From: Xenorhabdus doucetiae
GTDB lineage: Bacteria > Pseudomonadota > Gammaproteobacteria > Enterobacterales > Enterobacteriaceae
NCBI RefSeq assembly: GCF_000968195.1
Contig: NZ_FO704550.1
Coordinates: forward strand, 3,844,001 to 3,908,000
DNA length: 64,000 bases
Reading direction: 5' to 3'
Shown here: positions 55,389 to 64,000 of the stretch, piece by piece
How positions within the stretch are numbered: position 1 is the first letter of the stretch
Layout of the letters: every line of letters begins with the position of its first letter
Notes under the pieces: generated by a model
The model's input: the letters and a program-made list of their open reading frames with translations, nothing else
Told to the model about the DNA's origin: nothing
The model's database searches: none
Translations under genes and position numbers: made by a program

Positions 55389-55778
55389 CTAAACTCTGGA
55401 CCCTAAGTCATCATCCTCTTCATTTCCCGTGATTTTTCTTGTCAGTTCCTGACAGCACTTTATCTTGTTCTCACTCACCAAAAATCGGGAAAAAACCTCG
55501 AATTCAATAGTAGAGCCATCTTCTTTATTGGCCTTAACCTGATGATGTGTATGAACATTTTCACCATTTTCTGCAACCGATAAAATAGTCACATGCACAT
55601 TGGTCAAAGACTTCTTGAGCAGGTTTACATGGGAAACGAAATCATTAAAAGATATTTTATTGCCATTGACTATTTGGAAATAATCTTTCGCGAAAAACTT
55701 TTCAATGGTTGAAATATGCACATCATCGCTTTCAAGCATATGTTTCAAGGCATTTATTACAAGATTAGAATAAGACAA
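55389..55778 (-). CDS. NTF2/SnoaL-like small protein
   Basis: 129 residues with the layout of a cone-shaped NTF2/SnoaL-type fold: N-terminal helices with FFAKDYFQIVNG, then strands with HVTILSVAENGENVHTHHQVKA, EFEVFSRFLVSENKIKCCQEL. Such proteins are small ligand-binding or isomerase domains. The start is a TTG at 55778 with GGAG 8 bases upstream; no ATG fits. It begins 43 bases after lsrK ends, same strand, with no visible terminator between, so it may be read with lsrRK. Substrate unknown. Confidence 0.75.
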   Translation of the reverse strand: MSYSNLVINALKHMLESDDVHISTIEKFFAKDYFQIVNGNKISFNDFVSHVNLLKKSLTNVHVTILSVAENGENVHTHHQVKANKEDGSTIEFEVFSRFLVSENKIKCCQELTRKITGNEEDDDLGSRV

Positions 55779-55821
55779 AGTCTGTTCTCCATAAGCACAT
55801 CACTAAAGAGGCCAATCAAAA

Positions 55822-57414
55822 TTATAACCCTGGTGCCTTCCACAATGAGGTCGTCAGGCCATCATCCACCAGATGCAGTTGATCGGCATACACAGCTTGC
55901 CAATCTTTTTTCGCTTTCTGGTAAACCTCACGATGGCTCAAGTTCGGTTGGTATTCCCGTTCCCAACGAACCAGTTTTTCTCCTGTTGCCGGCAGTGAGT
56001 CGTATAACCCAACACCCACACCTGCCGCAATTGCACAACCCAGTGCCGTTGCTTCTTTGACCACCGGCACCCGAACGGGCAGACCAGTAACGTCAGACAG
56101 AATTTGGCTCCAGAGCTTGCCTTTTGAGCCGCCGCCTGCGAAGACCAGTGAGTCAGGTTGGACACCAGAGAATGTGGAAACCATGTCGAGGTTACAGGCG
56201 GAAACGATAGCGGCGTTTTCTTCCAGCGCCCGAAATAGCGTCGCCTTGTTGCACTTTTCCGGATCAATCGACAGGTTGAGGAAAGAGGGAGCAGCGTGAT
56301 ACCACGATTTAAAGCGCATCACATCGGAGAAAATCGGCATGACACCATGCGCACCGGCAGGAACCCGCGCCGCCATATCTTCCAGCAGATTATAGGCATC
56401 AACGCCCAGCCGTTCCGCCAGCAGTTTTTCTTCTGCGCAAAAAGCATCACGGAACCAGCGCATGGTGAGACCAGTAAAGAAGCTGATGGATTCTGCCTGT
56501 GCCATGCCGGGGATAACATGCGGATTGATGCGGATGTTCATATTTGGATCGGTGATCGGTTCAGGCAGGTTGACGACTTGCTGCCAGAATGTTCCACCGA
56601 GTACGGCGGTTTGGGCGGGTTTGACGACACCAATGCCAAGGCAGCCAAGTTGAACGTCTCCGCCGCCCATAATCACCGGCGTGCCGCTGCTCAGACCACA
56701 TTCTGCCGCGGCTTTTTCCGTAACATAGCCGAGCAAAGTTCCTGTCTCTTTGACAGGAGAGAGGATATCAGAACGTAATCCGGCCATTTCCAGCAGGCTT
56801 GGACGCCAGTCACGGCTGACTAAATCCAGCATGCCGGTTGTGCCCGCGTTAGAGGGATCAACGGCCAGTTCGCCACTGAGCCGATAAGCCAGCCAATCAC
56901 TGATCATAGTCAAGGTACTGGCTTGCCGGTAAATATCAGGACGGTGATGCGCCAGCCAAAGCAGGCGCGGCATGGCGCCCAATGCCAATGTTTGGCCGGA
57001 GTAGCGATAAACATCATACTCAAAAGTATTGTTGTAAAGCTCCTTTAGCTCGCTGACTTCATGGCTGGAGCGAGCATCCACATTGGCACATGCCCAGATG
57101 GGATCGCCACCGCGATTATAAAGGACAATGCCTTCTCGCATTGAACAGGCGGCAACGCTCTGAATCGCATTGGCAGGCAATTCTGCCTTTTGCAGTGCCT
57201 GCCGGATACATTGGCAGGCCAGTTGCCAGTTGTTTTGCAGATCAAATTCCATTGAACCCGCAACATTCGGTACAGGTTGGTGTATCCACTCCGCTTGCCC
57301 GACGGAAACCTGATTCCCTTCGAGATCAAATATCACGGCACGGATACTGCCGGTTCCTGCATCAAGCGCCATCAGATACTTCCTTGATGGTTGGGCATAA
57401 GCGCGTTGATTCAT
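55822..57414 (-). CDS. lsrK: Autoinducer-2 kinase LsrK
   Basis: FGGY-family kinase that phosphorylates imported AI-2 (DPD); phospho-AI-2 then releases the repressor LsrR. 530 residues, the E. coli length. N-terminal MALDAGTGSIRAVIFDLEGN phosphate-binding motif (about 15-34), GGGDVQLGCLG, and FAGGGSKGKLWSQILSDVTG in the second half. It follows lsrR by 73 bases on the same strand. Confidence 0.96.
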   Translation of the reverse strand: MNQRAYAQPSRKYLMALDAGTGSIRAVIFDLEGNQVSVGQAEWIHQPVPNVAGSMEFDLQNNWQLACQCIRQALQKAELPANAIQSVAACSMREGIVLYNRGGDPIWACANVDARSSHEVSELKELYNNTFEYDVYRYSGQTLALGAMPRLLWLAHHRPDIYRQASTLTMISDWLAYRLSGELAVDPSNAGTTGMLDLVSRDWRPSLLEMAGLRSDILSPVKETGTLLGYVTEKAAAECGLSSGTPVIMGGGDVQLGCLGIGVVKPAQTAVLGGTFWQQVVNLPEPITDPNMNIRINPHVIPGMAQAESISFFTGLTMRWFRDAFCAEEKLLAERLGVDAYNLLEDMAARVPAGAHGVMPIFSDVMRFKSWYHAAPSFLNLSIDPEKCNKATLFRALEENAAIVSACNLDMVSTFSGVQPDSLVFAGGGSKGKLWSQILSDVTGLPVRVPVVKEATALGCAIAAGVGVGLYDSLPATGEKLVRWEREYQPNLSHREVYQKAKKDWQAVYADQLHLVDDGLTTSLWKAPGL

Positions 57415-57487
57415 GATGCTATCCTCGTCTGTTGTTATCTTCTTTTTATTCGATATGGCACAGGGATGGATAGAAATTATTAGTCGA

Positions 57488-58498
57488 TCAAATCAGCATA
57501 GCTCTCGCGGTCTGTTCTTCTGTCACCAGTGAACTGATATAGCCTCCTTTGAGTGCGGCAACGATAGCGTCGGCTTTTTCGATCCCCCCCGCCACACCAA
57601 TCACGTTCGGGATGGTTTTCAGTTCTGACAGGGAGATACCGATCAATTCCTGATGAATATCAATATCGCTAACCAGTTCACCTTCCGTATTGAAGAAATA
57701 ACCAAGAATGTCTCCAACAGCGCCTTTGCGACCCAACATCAATTGTTCACCATCGCTAATATAGCCGGAACGCATGATCGTTGCGTTTTGCTGCTGTTTG
57801 ATAGCGCCAATCCCGACGATAGCGATATCGGCTGCACAGGCTGCCAAAATCACATCCCGTACACTCCGTTCTTCGCGGAATGTTGCCGCGACCTGATGAC
57901 TAGAAGCACGCAAAGGGGCAGGAATGATACTGACCGGACAGGCAGCATCAAGTTGACCAATACCAGTCATATAAGGGTCGACCCCTCCCGACAGCGTCAC
58001 CAAACGAATTTGTTGGGATGAGATAAAGCCGCTTAGATGCTGCAAAGTGCACATGGGCGTTTCACCAAACCCAATCGCCAATAGCTGGTGAGGCTCAATC
58101 AGCGCCATTAACAGATGAGCGGTTCCGATACCAAGGCGCGCATTCAGATTGATGCCGTCCAGAGTAGGTAATACACGAACCTGTTTGAGATTAAAGCGTT
58201 TTTGCAAGGTATTTTCTAACGCTAGACACCCTTCATAACGTGAATTGATCTGCACGCGGATCACGCCAGACTGCCGCCCTTTCTCTAACAGACGGGAGAC
58301 CTTGAGGCGACTGAGGCCGAGCAATTCACCGATGTCCCCTTGTGTCAGACCATCGTGATAGTAAAACCAGGCAATACGGGCCATCAGTTCTTCTTCACTC
58401 ATGATGTTTCCTGGATAGTTGTGACTTGGATAGTCAATTTCCTCGGATAATACGCTTTTCTCTGCTGCTGATTGTTTCTTGCTCAATTTGATCGACAT
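57488..58498 (-). CDS. lsrR: lsr operon repressor LsrR
   Basis: SorC/DeoR-type repressor of lsr, relieved by phospho-AI-2. 336 residues; an N-terminal extension of about 18 residues relative to E. coli, then HTH (LTQGDIGELLGLSRLKVSRLLEKG) and the sugar-phosphate-binding domain (IGFGETPMCTLQHLSGFISSQQIRLVTLSGGV). It could start later, at a Met before SEEELMARIAWFYYHDG. Divergent from lsrA. Confidence 0.95.
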   Translation of the reverse strand: MSIKLSKKQSAAEKSVLSEEIDYPSHNYPGNIMSEEELMARIAWFYYHDGLTQGDIGELLGLSRLKVSRLLEKGRQSGVIRVQINSRYEGCLALENTLQKRFNLKQVRVLPTLDGINLNARLGIGTAHLLMALIEPHQLLAIGFGETPMCTLQHLSGFISSQQIRLVTLSGGVDPYMTGIGQLDAACPVSIIPAPLRASSHQVAATFREERSVRDVILAACAADIAIVGIGAIKQQQNATIMRSGYISDGEQLMLGRKGAVGDILGYFFNTEGELVSDIDIHQELIGISLSELKTIPNVIGVAGGIEKADAIVAALKGGYISSLVTEEQTARAMLI

Positions 58499-58738
58499 CT
58501 ATAACTTCATTTATCCACGAGGAAAGAATAAGCATAAAAATCTCTAATGTACTAGAGACTTATCGCAAAATTTGAACATATTTTAATGTGGCTCTAACTT
58601 TTTCACAAAATGTGATCTAATTATTGAAAAAAACTTAAGTTTTGCATTAAAGTTTTGAACAAATGTTTTTAAAATAAATAAATATTCATTTTCGCATCAG
58701 TGTCAGAAACGCAAACCCAAAATGCCATGAGGTACGTG
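58499..58738. promoter_or_regulatory. lsrR-lsrA divergent control region
   Basis: Two copies of TTTGAACA(T/A)AT lie at 58571-58581 and 58655-58665, 84 bases (about 8 turns) apart, and are candidate LsrR operators. A palindrome CTCTA-N6-TAGAG lies at 58542-58557, and a TGTGA half site suited to CRP at about 58610. In E. coli LsrR and CRP act on this same gap. Which repeats bind LsrR is inferred. Confidence 0.55.
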
Positions 58739-60310
58739 ATGTCACAGAGCAATAGCGCGACTCATATCCATCATTCGTCTTGTCTTAACCCTACTGGCGA
58801 TACTCCGCTGTTAGTTGCCCGTGGGATCAGTAAGCAGTTTTCTGGTTTGATGGTGTTAAAGCAGATTGATTTCACGTTGATGTCAGGGCAGGTTCATGCC
58901 TTATTGGGTGGAAATGGTGCCGGTAAATCGACTTTGGTGAAGATTATCGCGGGTATTGAACAGCCGGATGCCGGAACGTTGATTGTGGATGGTGTGGCTG
59001 TCAGCCATCTGACTCCAGCGAAAGCCCATCAGCGAGACATTTATCTGGTTCCACAAGAACCCTTACTATTTCCCAACCTTTCTGTTCAGGAAAATATCTT
59101 GTTTCGCCTGCCAAAACATCAAGCCAATACAAGTCGAATGCGGGAGTTACTGATCCAGCTCGATTGCCAAATTGACTTGAAGGCACCTGCGGGCAGCTTG
59201 AATGTCGCGGATCAGCAGTTGGTGGAGATTATGCGTGGTCTGATGCGTCATTCCCGTATTTTGATTTTGGATGAACCGACCGCCTCGTTGACACCTGCGG
59301 AAACCGAACGTTTGTTTGCGCGAATACGGGAATTACAGCAGCAGCAAGTGGGAATTATCTTTATTTCTCATAAGTTGCCTGAAATTCGTGAGATTGCAAA
59401 TTATGTCAGTGTGATGCGGGATGGAGGGATCGCTCTCAGCGGTGAGATTGGGCATTTTACAACGGAAGCGATTATTCAGGCGATTACACCTACGGCAAGA
59501 TTAGCTGTATTGGCGGGCAATCAGCAACGGTGCCTGAAAGCCAACGGGAATGTATCGGATAACACATCAAAGATACCCGTTTTGGAAGTGACTTCCCTCT
59601 ATGGGGAAGGATTCCGCGATATTACCCTGACGCTACAGGCGGGAGAAATTGTCGGTTTGTCTGGTGTTGTGGGAGCGGGTCGCACAGAACTGGCAGAAAC
59701 GTTATATGGATTGCGCCCGATTGCAAGTGGCGAAATTCGTTTTCAGCAGCAAGTCATCAATAAACTCGATACAGCAGAACGATTGCAGCGTGGATTGGTT
59801 TATCTGCCTGAAGATCGGCAGGCTTCGGGTTTGTTCCTTGATGCGCTTTTGAGTTGGAATGTTCGTTCGCTCACGCACAGCCGGAGCACTTTCTGGACGC
59901 GCTCCACCTACGATGCCGGAGTATTGGAGCAATATCGTCGAGCACTCAATATTCAATTCCACAATGTACACCAGTCTGCGCGCACTCTGTCTGGCGGTAA
60001 TCAGCAGAAGATTCTGATTGCTAAGTGTCTGGAAGCCAAGCCTACAGTGCTGATCATTGATGAACCAACGCGCGGTGTTGATGTCGGGGCGCGCAATGAT
60101 ATCTATCAGCTTATTCAGAGCATCGCCCGCCAGCAGGTGGCCATTCTCCTGATCTCTTCTGATCTTGATGAAATTATTCAGTTGGCCGATCGTGTGCTGG
60201 TTATGCACCACGGTGAGCTTTGTGGGCAACTTGATAAAGACCATATGAGTGTGGACGAGATTATGCACCTTTCTTTTGGGGAACGTCACATTGAAAATCA
60301 TTCAGAATAA
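58739..60310 (+). CDS. lsrA: AI-2 ABC transporter ATPase LsrA
   Basis: Sugar-type (two ATPase domain) ABC protein of the AI-2 importer. 523 residues from the ATG at 58739 (GAGGTACGTG upstream); the frame opens at a GTG at 58700. First Walker A GGNGAGKST, LVPQEPLLFPNLSV, ILDEPTASLTP; second domain GVVGAGRTELAE, LSGGNQQK and IIDEPTRGVDVGA. First gene of lsrACDBF and complete, which is worth noting because lsrA is broken in some enterobacteria. Confidence 0.95.
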   Translation: MSQSNSATHIHHSSCLNPTGDTPLLVARGISKQFSGLMVLKQIDFTLMSGQVHALLGGNGAGKSTLVKIIAGIEQPDAGTLIVDGVAVSHLTPAKAHQRDIYLVPQEPLLFPNLSVQENILFRLPKHQANTSRMRELLIQLDCQIDLKAPAGSLNVADQQLVEIMRGLMRHSRILILDEPTASLTPAETERLFARIRELQQQQVGIIFISHKLPEIREIANYVSVMRDGGIALSGEIGHFTTEAIIQAITPTARLAVLAGNQQRCLKANGNVSDNTSKIPVLEVTSLYGEGFRDITLTLQAGEIVGLSGVVGAGRTELAETLYGLRPIASGEIRFQQQVINKLDTAERLQRGLVYLPEDRQASGLFLDALLSWNVRSLTHSRSTFWTRSTYDAGVLEQYRRALNIQFHNVHQSARTLSGGNQQKILIAKCLEAKPTVLIIDEPTRGVDVGARNDIYQLIQSIARQQVAILLISSDLDEIIQLADRVLVMHHGELCGQLDKDHMSVDEIMHLSFGERHIENHSE

Positions 60311-61301
60311 CCGGGAAGCTACAGCAGTCATCGCTATTTTGGGGTTATTTGTTTTGCTGGTGAGCCTCGATCGTCATGCTTTCAGTTTCCAAACTGTCAC
60401 GATGATCTTCGGTAATGCCCAAATCCTGATTTTATTAGCGATGGGAGCCACATTGGTCATGTTGACGCGCAATATTGATGTGTCCGTCGGTTCAATCACC
60501 GGATTATGTGCGGTGGTGTTGGGAATGATGCTTAATACAGGGGTTCCGCTGGCAGTTGCCTGTTTAATCACGTTGCTGATGGGCATGGTGGCAGGGTTGA
60601 TTAACGGTGTACTGGTGGCAGGGTTGAAAATTCCGGCCATTGTTGCCACGTTGGGCACGCTCGGTTTATATCGTGGGTTAATGCTGTTATTGACAGGCGG
60701 TAAATGGATCGAAGGGTTACCCGCTGAGGTTAAAGACCTCGCCAGACCCATGCTATTGGGTATTTCACCGATCGGTTGGCTACTGATGTTATTGATTTTG
60801 TCAATGGCGTGGATGTTAAAGAAAACGGAATTTGGCCGTGGGTTTTATGCGACGGGTGATAACCTGCAAGGCGCCCGTCAGCTTGGTGCACCCGTTAATA
60901 GCATTCGCATTACGGCATTTACTGTAAATGGGGTGATGGCAGCCTTGGCCGGCATTGTGTTTGTGGCACAGATTGGCTTTATTCCGAACCAAACGGGAAA
61001 TGGGCTGGAGATGAAAGCCATCGCGGCCTGTGTCTTAGGCGGCGTTAGTCTGCTGGGAGGAATGGGAACCGTTATCGGCGCGATTTTCGGCGCCTATTTT
61101 CTGACGCAAATCGATAGTGTGCTGGTACTACTCAAATTATCGGCTTGGTGGAACGATTTTATTGCCGGCCTTGTCCTGTTAGCGGTGTTAGTGCTGGATG
61201 GGCGCTTGCGCAGTGCGGTTGGGAAGAATTTACACCAGCAACGTTATGCCCGCTTCCTTGAACCAATAAACAAACACATTGCAAGAGACGGGAGGCCATA
61301 A
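60291..61301 (+). CDS. lsrC: AI-2 ABC transporter permease LsrC
   Basis: Inner-membrane permease of the AI-2 importer, 336 residues. I chose the TTG at 60291: GGGGAACG precedes it and it gives (M)KIIQNNREATAVIA, as in E. coli; the frame from 60249 has no support. It overlaps the end of lsrA by 20 bases. Multiple membrane segments and the signature TLVMLTRNIDVSVGSITGL (about 52-70). Confidence 0.93.
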   Translation: MKIIQNNREATAVIAILGLFVLLVSLDRHAFSFQTVTMIFGNAQILILLAMGATLVMLTRNIDVSVGSITGLCAVVLGMMLNTGVPLAVACLITLLMGMVAGLINGVLVAGLKIPAIVATLGTLGLYRGLMLLLTGGKWIEGLPAEVKDLARPMLLGISPIGWLLMLLILSMAWMLKKTEFGRGFYATGDNLQGARQLGAPVNSIRITAFTVNGVMAALAGIVFVAQIGFIPNQTGNGLEMKAIAACVLGGVSLLGGMGTVIGAIFGAYFLTQIDSVLVLLKLSAWWNDFIAGLVLLAVLVLDGRLRSAVGKNLHQQRYARFLEPINKHIARDGRP

Positions 61302-62308
61302 TGAATACGTTACAGCGCTATGGGCAACGTTATGGCTGGGAAACCGCGCTTTTGGTGTTGTTAGTGGTGGAAATTTTTCTGTTTGGCATGGTTAATCCGA
61401 GGATGTTGGATATTAACGTGCTGTTGTTCAGTACCAGCGACTTTATTTGCATTGGTATTATCGCGTTGCCGTTAACGATGGTGATTGTCAGCGGTGGTAT
61501 TGATATCTCTTTTAGTTCGATTATCGGTTTATGTGCTATTGCATTGGGCGTTATGTATCAAGCGGGTTTACCGATGATGGTGGCAATTCCCTTCACAGTG
61601 CTCATCGGGGGATTGTGTGGCCTGATTAACGCAGCCCTGATTTTCTATACGGGCGTGAATCCGTTAGTGATCACGCTCGGCACGATGTATCTGTTTGGGG
61701 GTAGTGCCTTACTGCTGTCGGGGTTATCCGGCGCGACGGGATATGAAGGCATCGGCGGCTTTCCTGATTCATTTACGGATTTTGCTAATCTGACACTATT
61801 AGACCTGCCTGTGCCTTTGGTTATCTTCATGCTTTTCACGTTGGCATTCTGGTTATTTATGCACCGTACTCACCGTGGCCGCAATATCTTTCTTATCGGG
61901 CAGAACAACCGTGTTGCCCGTTACGGAGCGATCCCCGTAAATCAAACGTTGTGCTTGTTATATGCCTTAACAGGGCTGGCTTCGGCTGTCGCGGCGATTA
62001 TTTTAGTTTCCTATTTTGGCTCGGCGCGTTCTGATTTAGGCAGTTCTTTTCTGATGCCCGCCATTACGGCTGTGGTGCTGGGTGGTGCCAATATTTATGG
62101 TGGTTCGGGGTCGATCATGGGAACGGCACTGGCTGTTTTGCTGGTGGGTTATTTGCAGCAAGGATTGCAGATGGTGGGAATCCCTAACCAGATATCCAGT
62201 GCATTATCTGGTGCCTTGCTGATTGCTGCGGTAATAGGCCGGTCTGCTTTGCTGCATCGTCATCAAATCAGTGATTGGTGGCAACGTCGAAGGGTTTCAC
62301 GAGTATAA
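61301..62308 (+). CDS. lsrD: AI-2 ABC transporter permease LsrD
   Basis: Second permease of the importer, 335 residues (E. coli 330). The ATG overlaps the lsrC stop in TAATG; GGGAGGCC lies just before. SGGIDISFSSIIGLCAIALG corresponds to the LsrC signature. About eight to ten membrane segments and a basic C-terminal end. Confidence 0.95.
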   Translation: MNTLQRYGQRYGWETALLVLLVVEIFLFGMVNPRMLDINVLLFSTSDFICIGIIALPLTMVIVSGGIDISFSSIIGLCAIALGVMYQAGLPMMVAIPFTVLIGGLCGLINAALIFYTGVNPLVITLGTMYLFGGSALLLSGLSGATGYEGIGGFPDSFTDFANLTLLDLPVPLVIFMLFTLAFWLFMHRTHRGRNIFLIGQNNRVARYGAIPVNQTLCLLYALTGLASAVAAIILVSYFGSARSDLGSSFLMPAITAVVLGGANIYGGSGSIMGTALAVLLVGYLQQGLQMVGIPNQISSALSGALLIAAVIGRSALLHRHQISDWWQRRRVSRV

Positions 62309-62327
62309 AAAATAAATGGAGATAGGC

Positions 62328-63347
62328 ATGAAAGCACCAACAATGAAAAAGCTGGCTTTGGTTGCTGCATTAAGTCTGGGATGTGTTTCCTGGGCACAAG
62401 CGGCAGAGAAGATTGCATTTATTCCTAAATTGGTCGGTGTTGGGTTCTTTACCAGCGGCGGTCAAGGTGCGGTGGAAGCCGGCAAGGAGTTGGGGATTGA
62501 CATCACTTACGATGGTCCGACAGAGCCAAGTGTTGCGGGACAGGTTCAGCTTATCAATAACTTTGTGAATCAAGGCTATGATGCGATTGTCGTTTCAGCC
62601 GTATCACCCGATGGTTTATGCCCAGCGTTGAAACGAGCGATGAAACGGGGTGTTAAGGTATTGACGTGGGATTCCGATACTGCGCCAGAATGTCGCTCCA
62701 TCTATATCGATCAAGGAACGCCAAAGCAATTGGGCGGAATTCTGGTAGATATGGCGGCTAATCAGGTGAAAAAAGAAAAAGCGAAAGTGGCATTTTTCTA
62801 TTCCAGCCCGACAGTGACGGATCAGAACCAATGGGTAAAAGAGGCTAAGGCTAAGATTGCAGAGGAACATCCCAATTGGGAAATTGTCACCACCCGGTTT
62901 GGTTATAATGATGCCACTAAATCCTTGCAAACTGCGGAAGGTATTTTGAAAGCGTGGGAGGATTTGGATGTGATTATTGCGCCAGATGCCAACGCTTTGC
63001 CGGCGGCGGCTCAGGCAGCAGAAAACCTGAAACGGCAGGATGTGGCGATTGTTGGGTTCAGTACCCCGAATGTCATGCGCCCTTATGTTGAAAATGGGAC
63101 AGTCAAACAGTTTGCGCTGTGGGATGTGGTCAAGCAGGGCAAAATAGCCATTCATGTTGCCAATCAGATATTGCAAAAAGGCGATCTGAATGTGGGCGAT
63201 AAATTGAGTATTCCTGATGTTGGCAGCGTTGAAATTTCACCCAACAGTGTGCAGGGATACCGTTATGAAGCGAAAGGCAACGGCATTGTGGTGATGCCGG
63301 AGCGGGTCATTTTCACCAAAGACAATATCAACCAGTACGATTTCTAA
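62328..63347 (+). CDS. lsrB: Periplasmic AI-2-binding protein LsrB
   Basis: Binds AI-2 in the periplasm and delivers it to LsrCD. 339 residues from the ATG at 62328 (GGAGATAGGC upstream); a prior ATG at 62316 is part of that site. Signal peptide ends CVSWAQA, mature AEKIAFIPKLVGVGFFTSGG. Residues lining the AI-2 pocket in E. coli lie in blocks conserved here: IPKLVG, TWDSDT, APDANALPAAA and GFSTPN. Confidence 0.96.
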   Translation: MKAPTMKKLALVAALSLGCVSWAQAAEKIAFIPKLVGVGFFTSGGQGAVEAGKELGIDITYDGPTEPSVAGQVQLINNFVNQGYDAIVVSAVSPDGLCPALKRAMKRGVKVLTWDSDTAPECRSIYIDQGTPKQLGGILVDMAANQVKKEKAKVAFFYSSPTVTDQNQWVKEAKAKIAEEHPNWEIVTTRFGYNDATKSLQTAEGILKAWEDLDVIIAPDANALPAAAQAAENLKRQDVAIVGFSTPNVMRPYVENGTVKQFALWDVVKQGKIAIHVANQILQKGDLNVGDKLSIPDVGSVEISPNSVQGYRYEAKGNGIVVMPERVIFTKDNINQYDF

Positions 63348-63414
63348 TCACGACAATTTCTGATTCATGGGGCTGAATGCAGTCCCTGACTCTGACACCT
63401 TTCTGGAGGGAGAA

Positions 63415-64000
63415 ATGGCAGATTTAGATGATATCAAAGACGGTAAAGATTTTGGCATTAATACACCGCAAAAGAATACGTTGTTTGAGCTGAAAGGCTG
63501 TGGTGCGCTGGATTGGGGGATGCAGTCCCGCCTGGCACGGATTTTCAATCCCGCCACCCATAAAACGGTGATGCTGGCATTTGACCACGGTTATTTTCAG
63601 GGGCCAACGACGGGCTTGGAGCGTATCGACATCAATATTGCCCCGCTGTTTGAATATACCGACGTACTGATGTGTACCCGCGGTATCCTGCGCAGTCAGG
63701 TGCCGCCGGCAACCAATAAGCCGGTGGTTTTGCGCGCATCTGGCGCCAATTCCATTCTGACTGAACTCTCCAACGAAACGGTTGCGGTGGCGATGGAAGA
63801 TGCTCTGCGCCTTAACGTTTGTGCAGTGGCAGCACAGGTTTATATCGGTACAGAACACGAACACCAATCCATTAAGAATATCATCAAGCTGGTGGATCAG
63901 GGGACGCGTTATGGTATGCCAACGATGGCAGTGACGGGCGTCGGTAAAGAGATGGCCCGCGACCAACGTTATTTTTCGCTGGCGACGCGCATTGCGGCTG
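63415..64000 (+). CDS. lsrF: Phospho-AI-2 thiolase LsrF, N-terminal part
   Basis: Cytoplasmic enzyme of AI-2 breakdown, acting on 3-hydroxy-5-phosphonooxypentane-2,4-dione with CoA. 195 codons are present (E. coli 291); the rest lies beyond the window. Start MADLDDIKDGKDFG with GGAGGGAGAA upstream. LAFDHGYFQGPTTGLERIDINIAPL and VTGVGKEMARDQRYFSLATRIAA agree closely with E. coli. The frame is open to the end, before the expected active-site lysine. Confidence 0.95.
   Translation, partial: MADLDDIKDGKDFGINTPQKNTLFELKGCGALDWGMQSRLARIFNPATHKTVMLAFDHGYFQGPTTGLERIDINIAPLFEYTDVLMCTRGILRSQVPPATNKPVVLRASGANSILTELSNETVAVAMEDALRLNVCAVAAQVYIGTEHEHQSIKNIIKLVDQGTRYGMPTMAVTGVGKEMARDQRYFSLATRIAA

Overview
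The window is a stretch of chromosome from an enterobacterium of the Morganellaceae type. Xenorhabdus is the best guess and Photorhabdus the next. Every housekeeping protein resembles its E. coli counterpart closely and has a similar length. The intergenic DNA is AT-rich, and a short palindromic repeat of a kind I associate with this group recurs. No prophage, insertion sequence, CRISPR array, rRNA or tRNA gene was recognised. One small RNA (Spot 42) is clear.

Layout. 1-8.2 kb: maltose/maltodextrin regulon, with the end of malQ, the malG-malF-malE operon reading left, a MalT/CRP control region, and malK-lamB-malM reading right. 8.3-10 kb: an orphan small membrane protein and an exported SH3b-polysaccharide deacetylase. 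10-27.2 kb: rpsL-rpsG-fusA-tufA-secE-nusG-rplK-rplA-rplJ-rplL-rpoB-rpoC, all reading left. In E. coli these are two distant clusters (str and rif); here they are joined at tuf. 27.3-33.9 kb: tusBCD, yheO, fkpA, slyX, slyD, yheV and yheS, in E. coli order but lacking kefGB. 34.2-39.2 kb: an accessory block in place of yheT, with a LysR regulator, a 1.1 kb AT-rich gap, murQ-murP (recovery of N-acetylmuramate) and a LysE-type exporter. 39.4-44.6 kb: yheU, prkB, crp, argD, pabA and ppiA. 44.9-51.2 kb: engB, spf, polA, dsbA, srkA and yihD. 51.2-52.8 kb: an orphan membrane-anchored protein and a DUF1090 protein. 52.9-55.4 kb: rlmJ and gor. 55.4-64 kb: the AI-2 system, with lsrR-lsrK (plus a small NTF2-like gene) divergent from lsrA-C-D-B-F. 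lsrF runs off the end.

How it works together. MalT and CRP sites between malE and malK would drive outer-membrane entry (LamB), binding (MalE) and import (MalFGK2) of maltodextrins for MalQ. The crp gene itself lies in the window and probably also controls lsr and spf. The str-rif cluster makes ribosome, elongation-factor and RNA polymerase parts from strong promoters with GC-rich start regions. It carries recognisable leaders and an attenuator. The lsr genes take up, phosphorylate and degrade the quorum signal AI-2.

No clearly new multi-gene system was found. The items most worth a second look are the str-rif fusion with an inverted-repeat element at its joint, four copies of a dispersed hairpin repeat (one in the argD leader), the LysR-murQP-LysE block, the NTF2-like gene beside lsrK, and two orphan membrane proteins.
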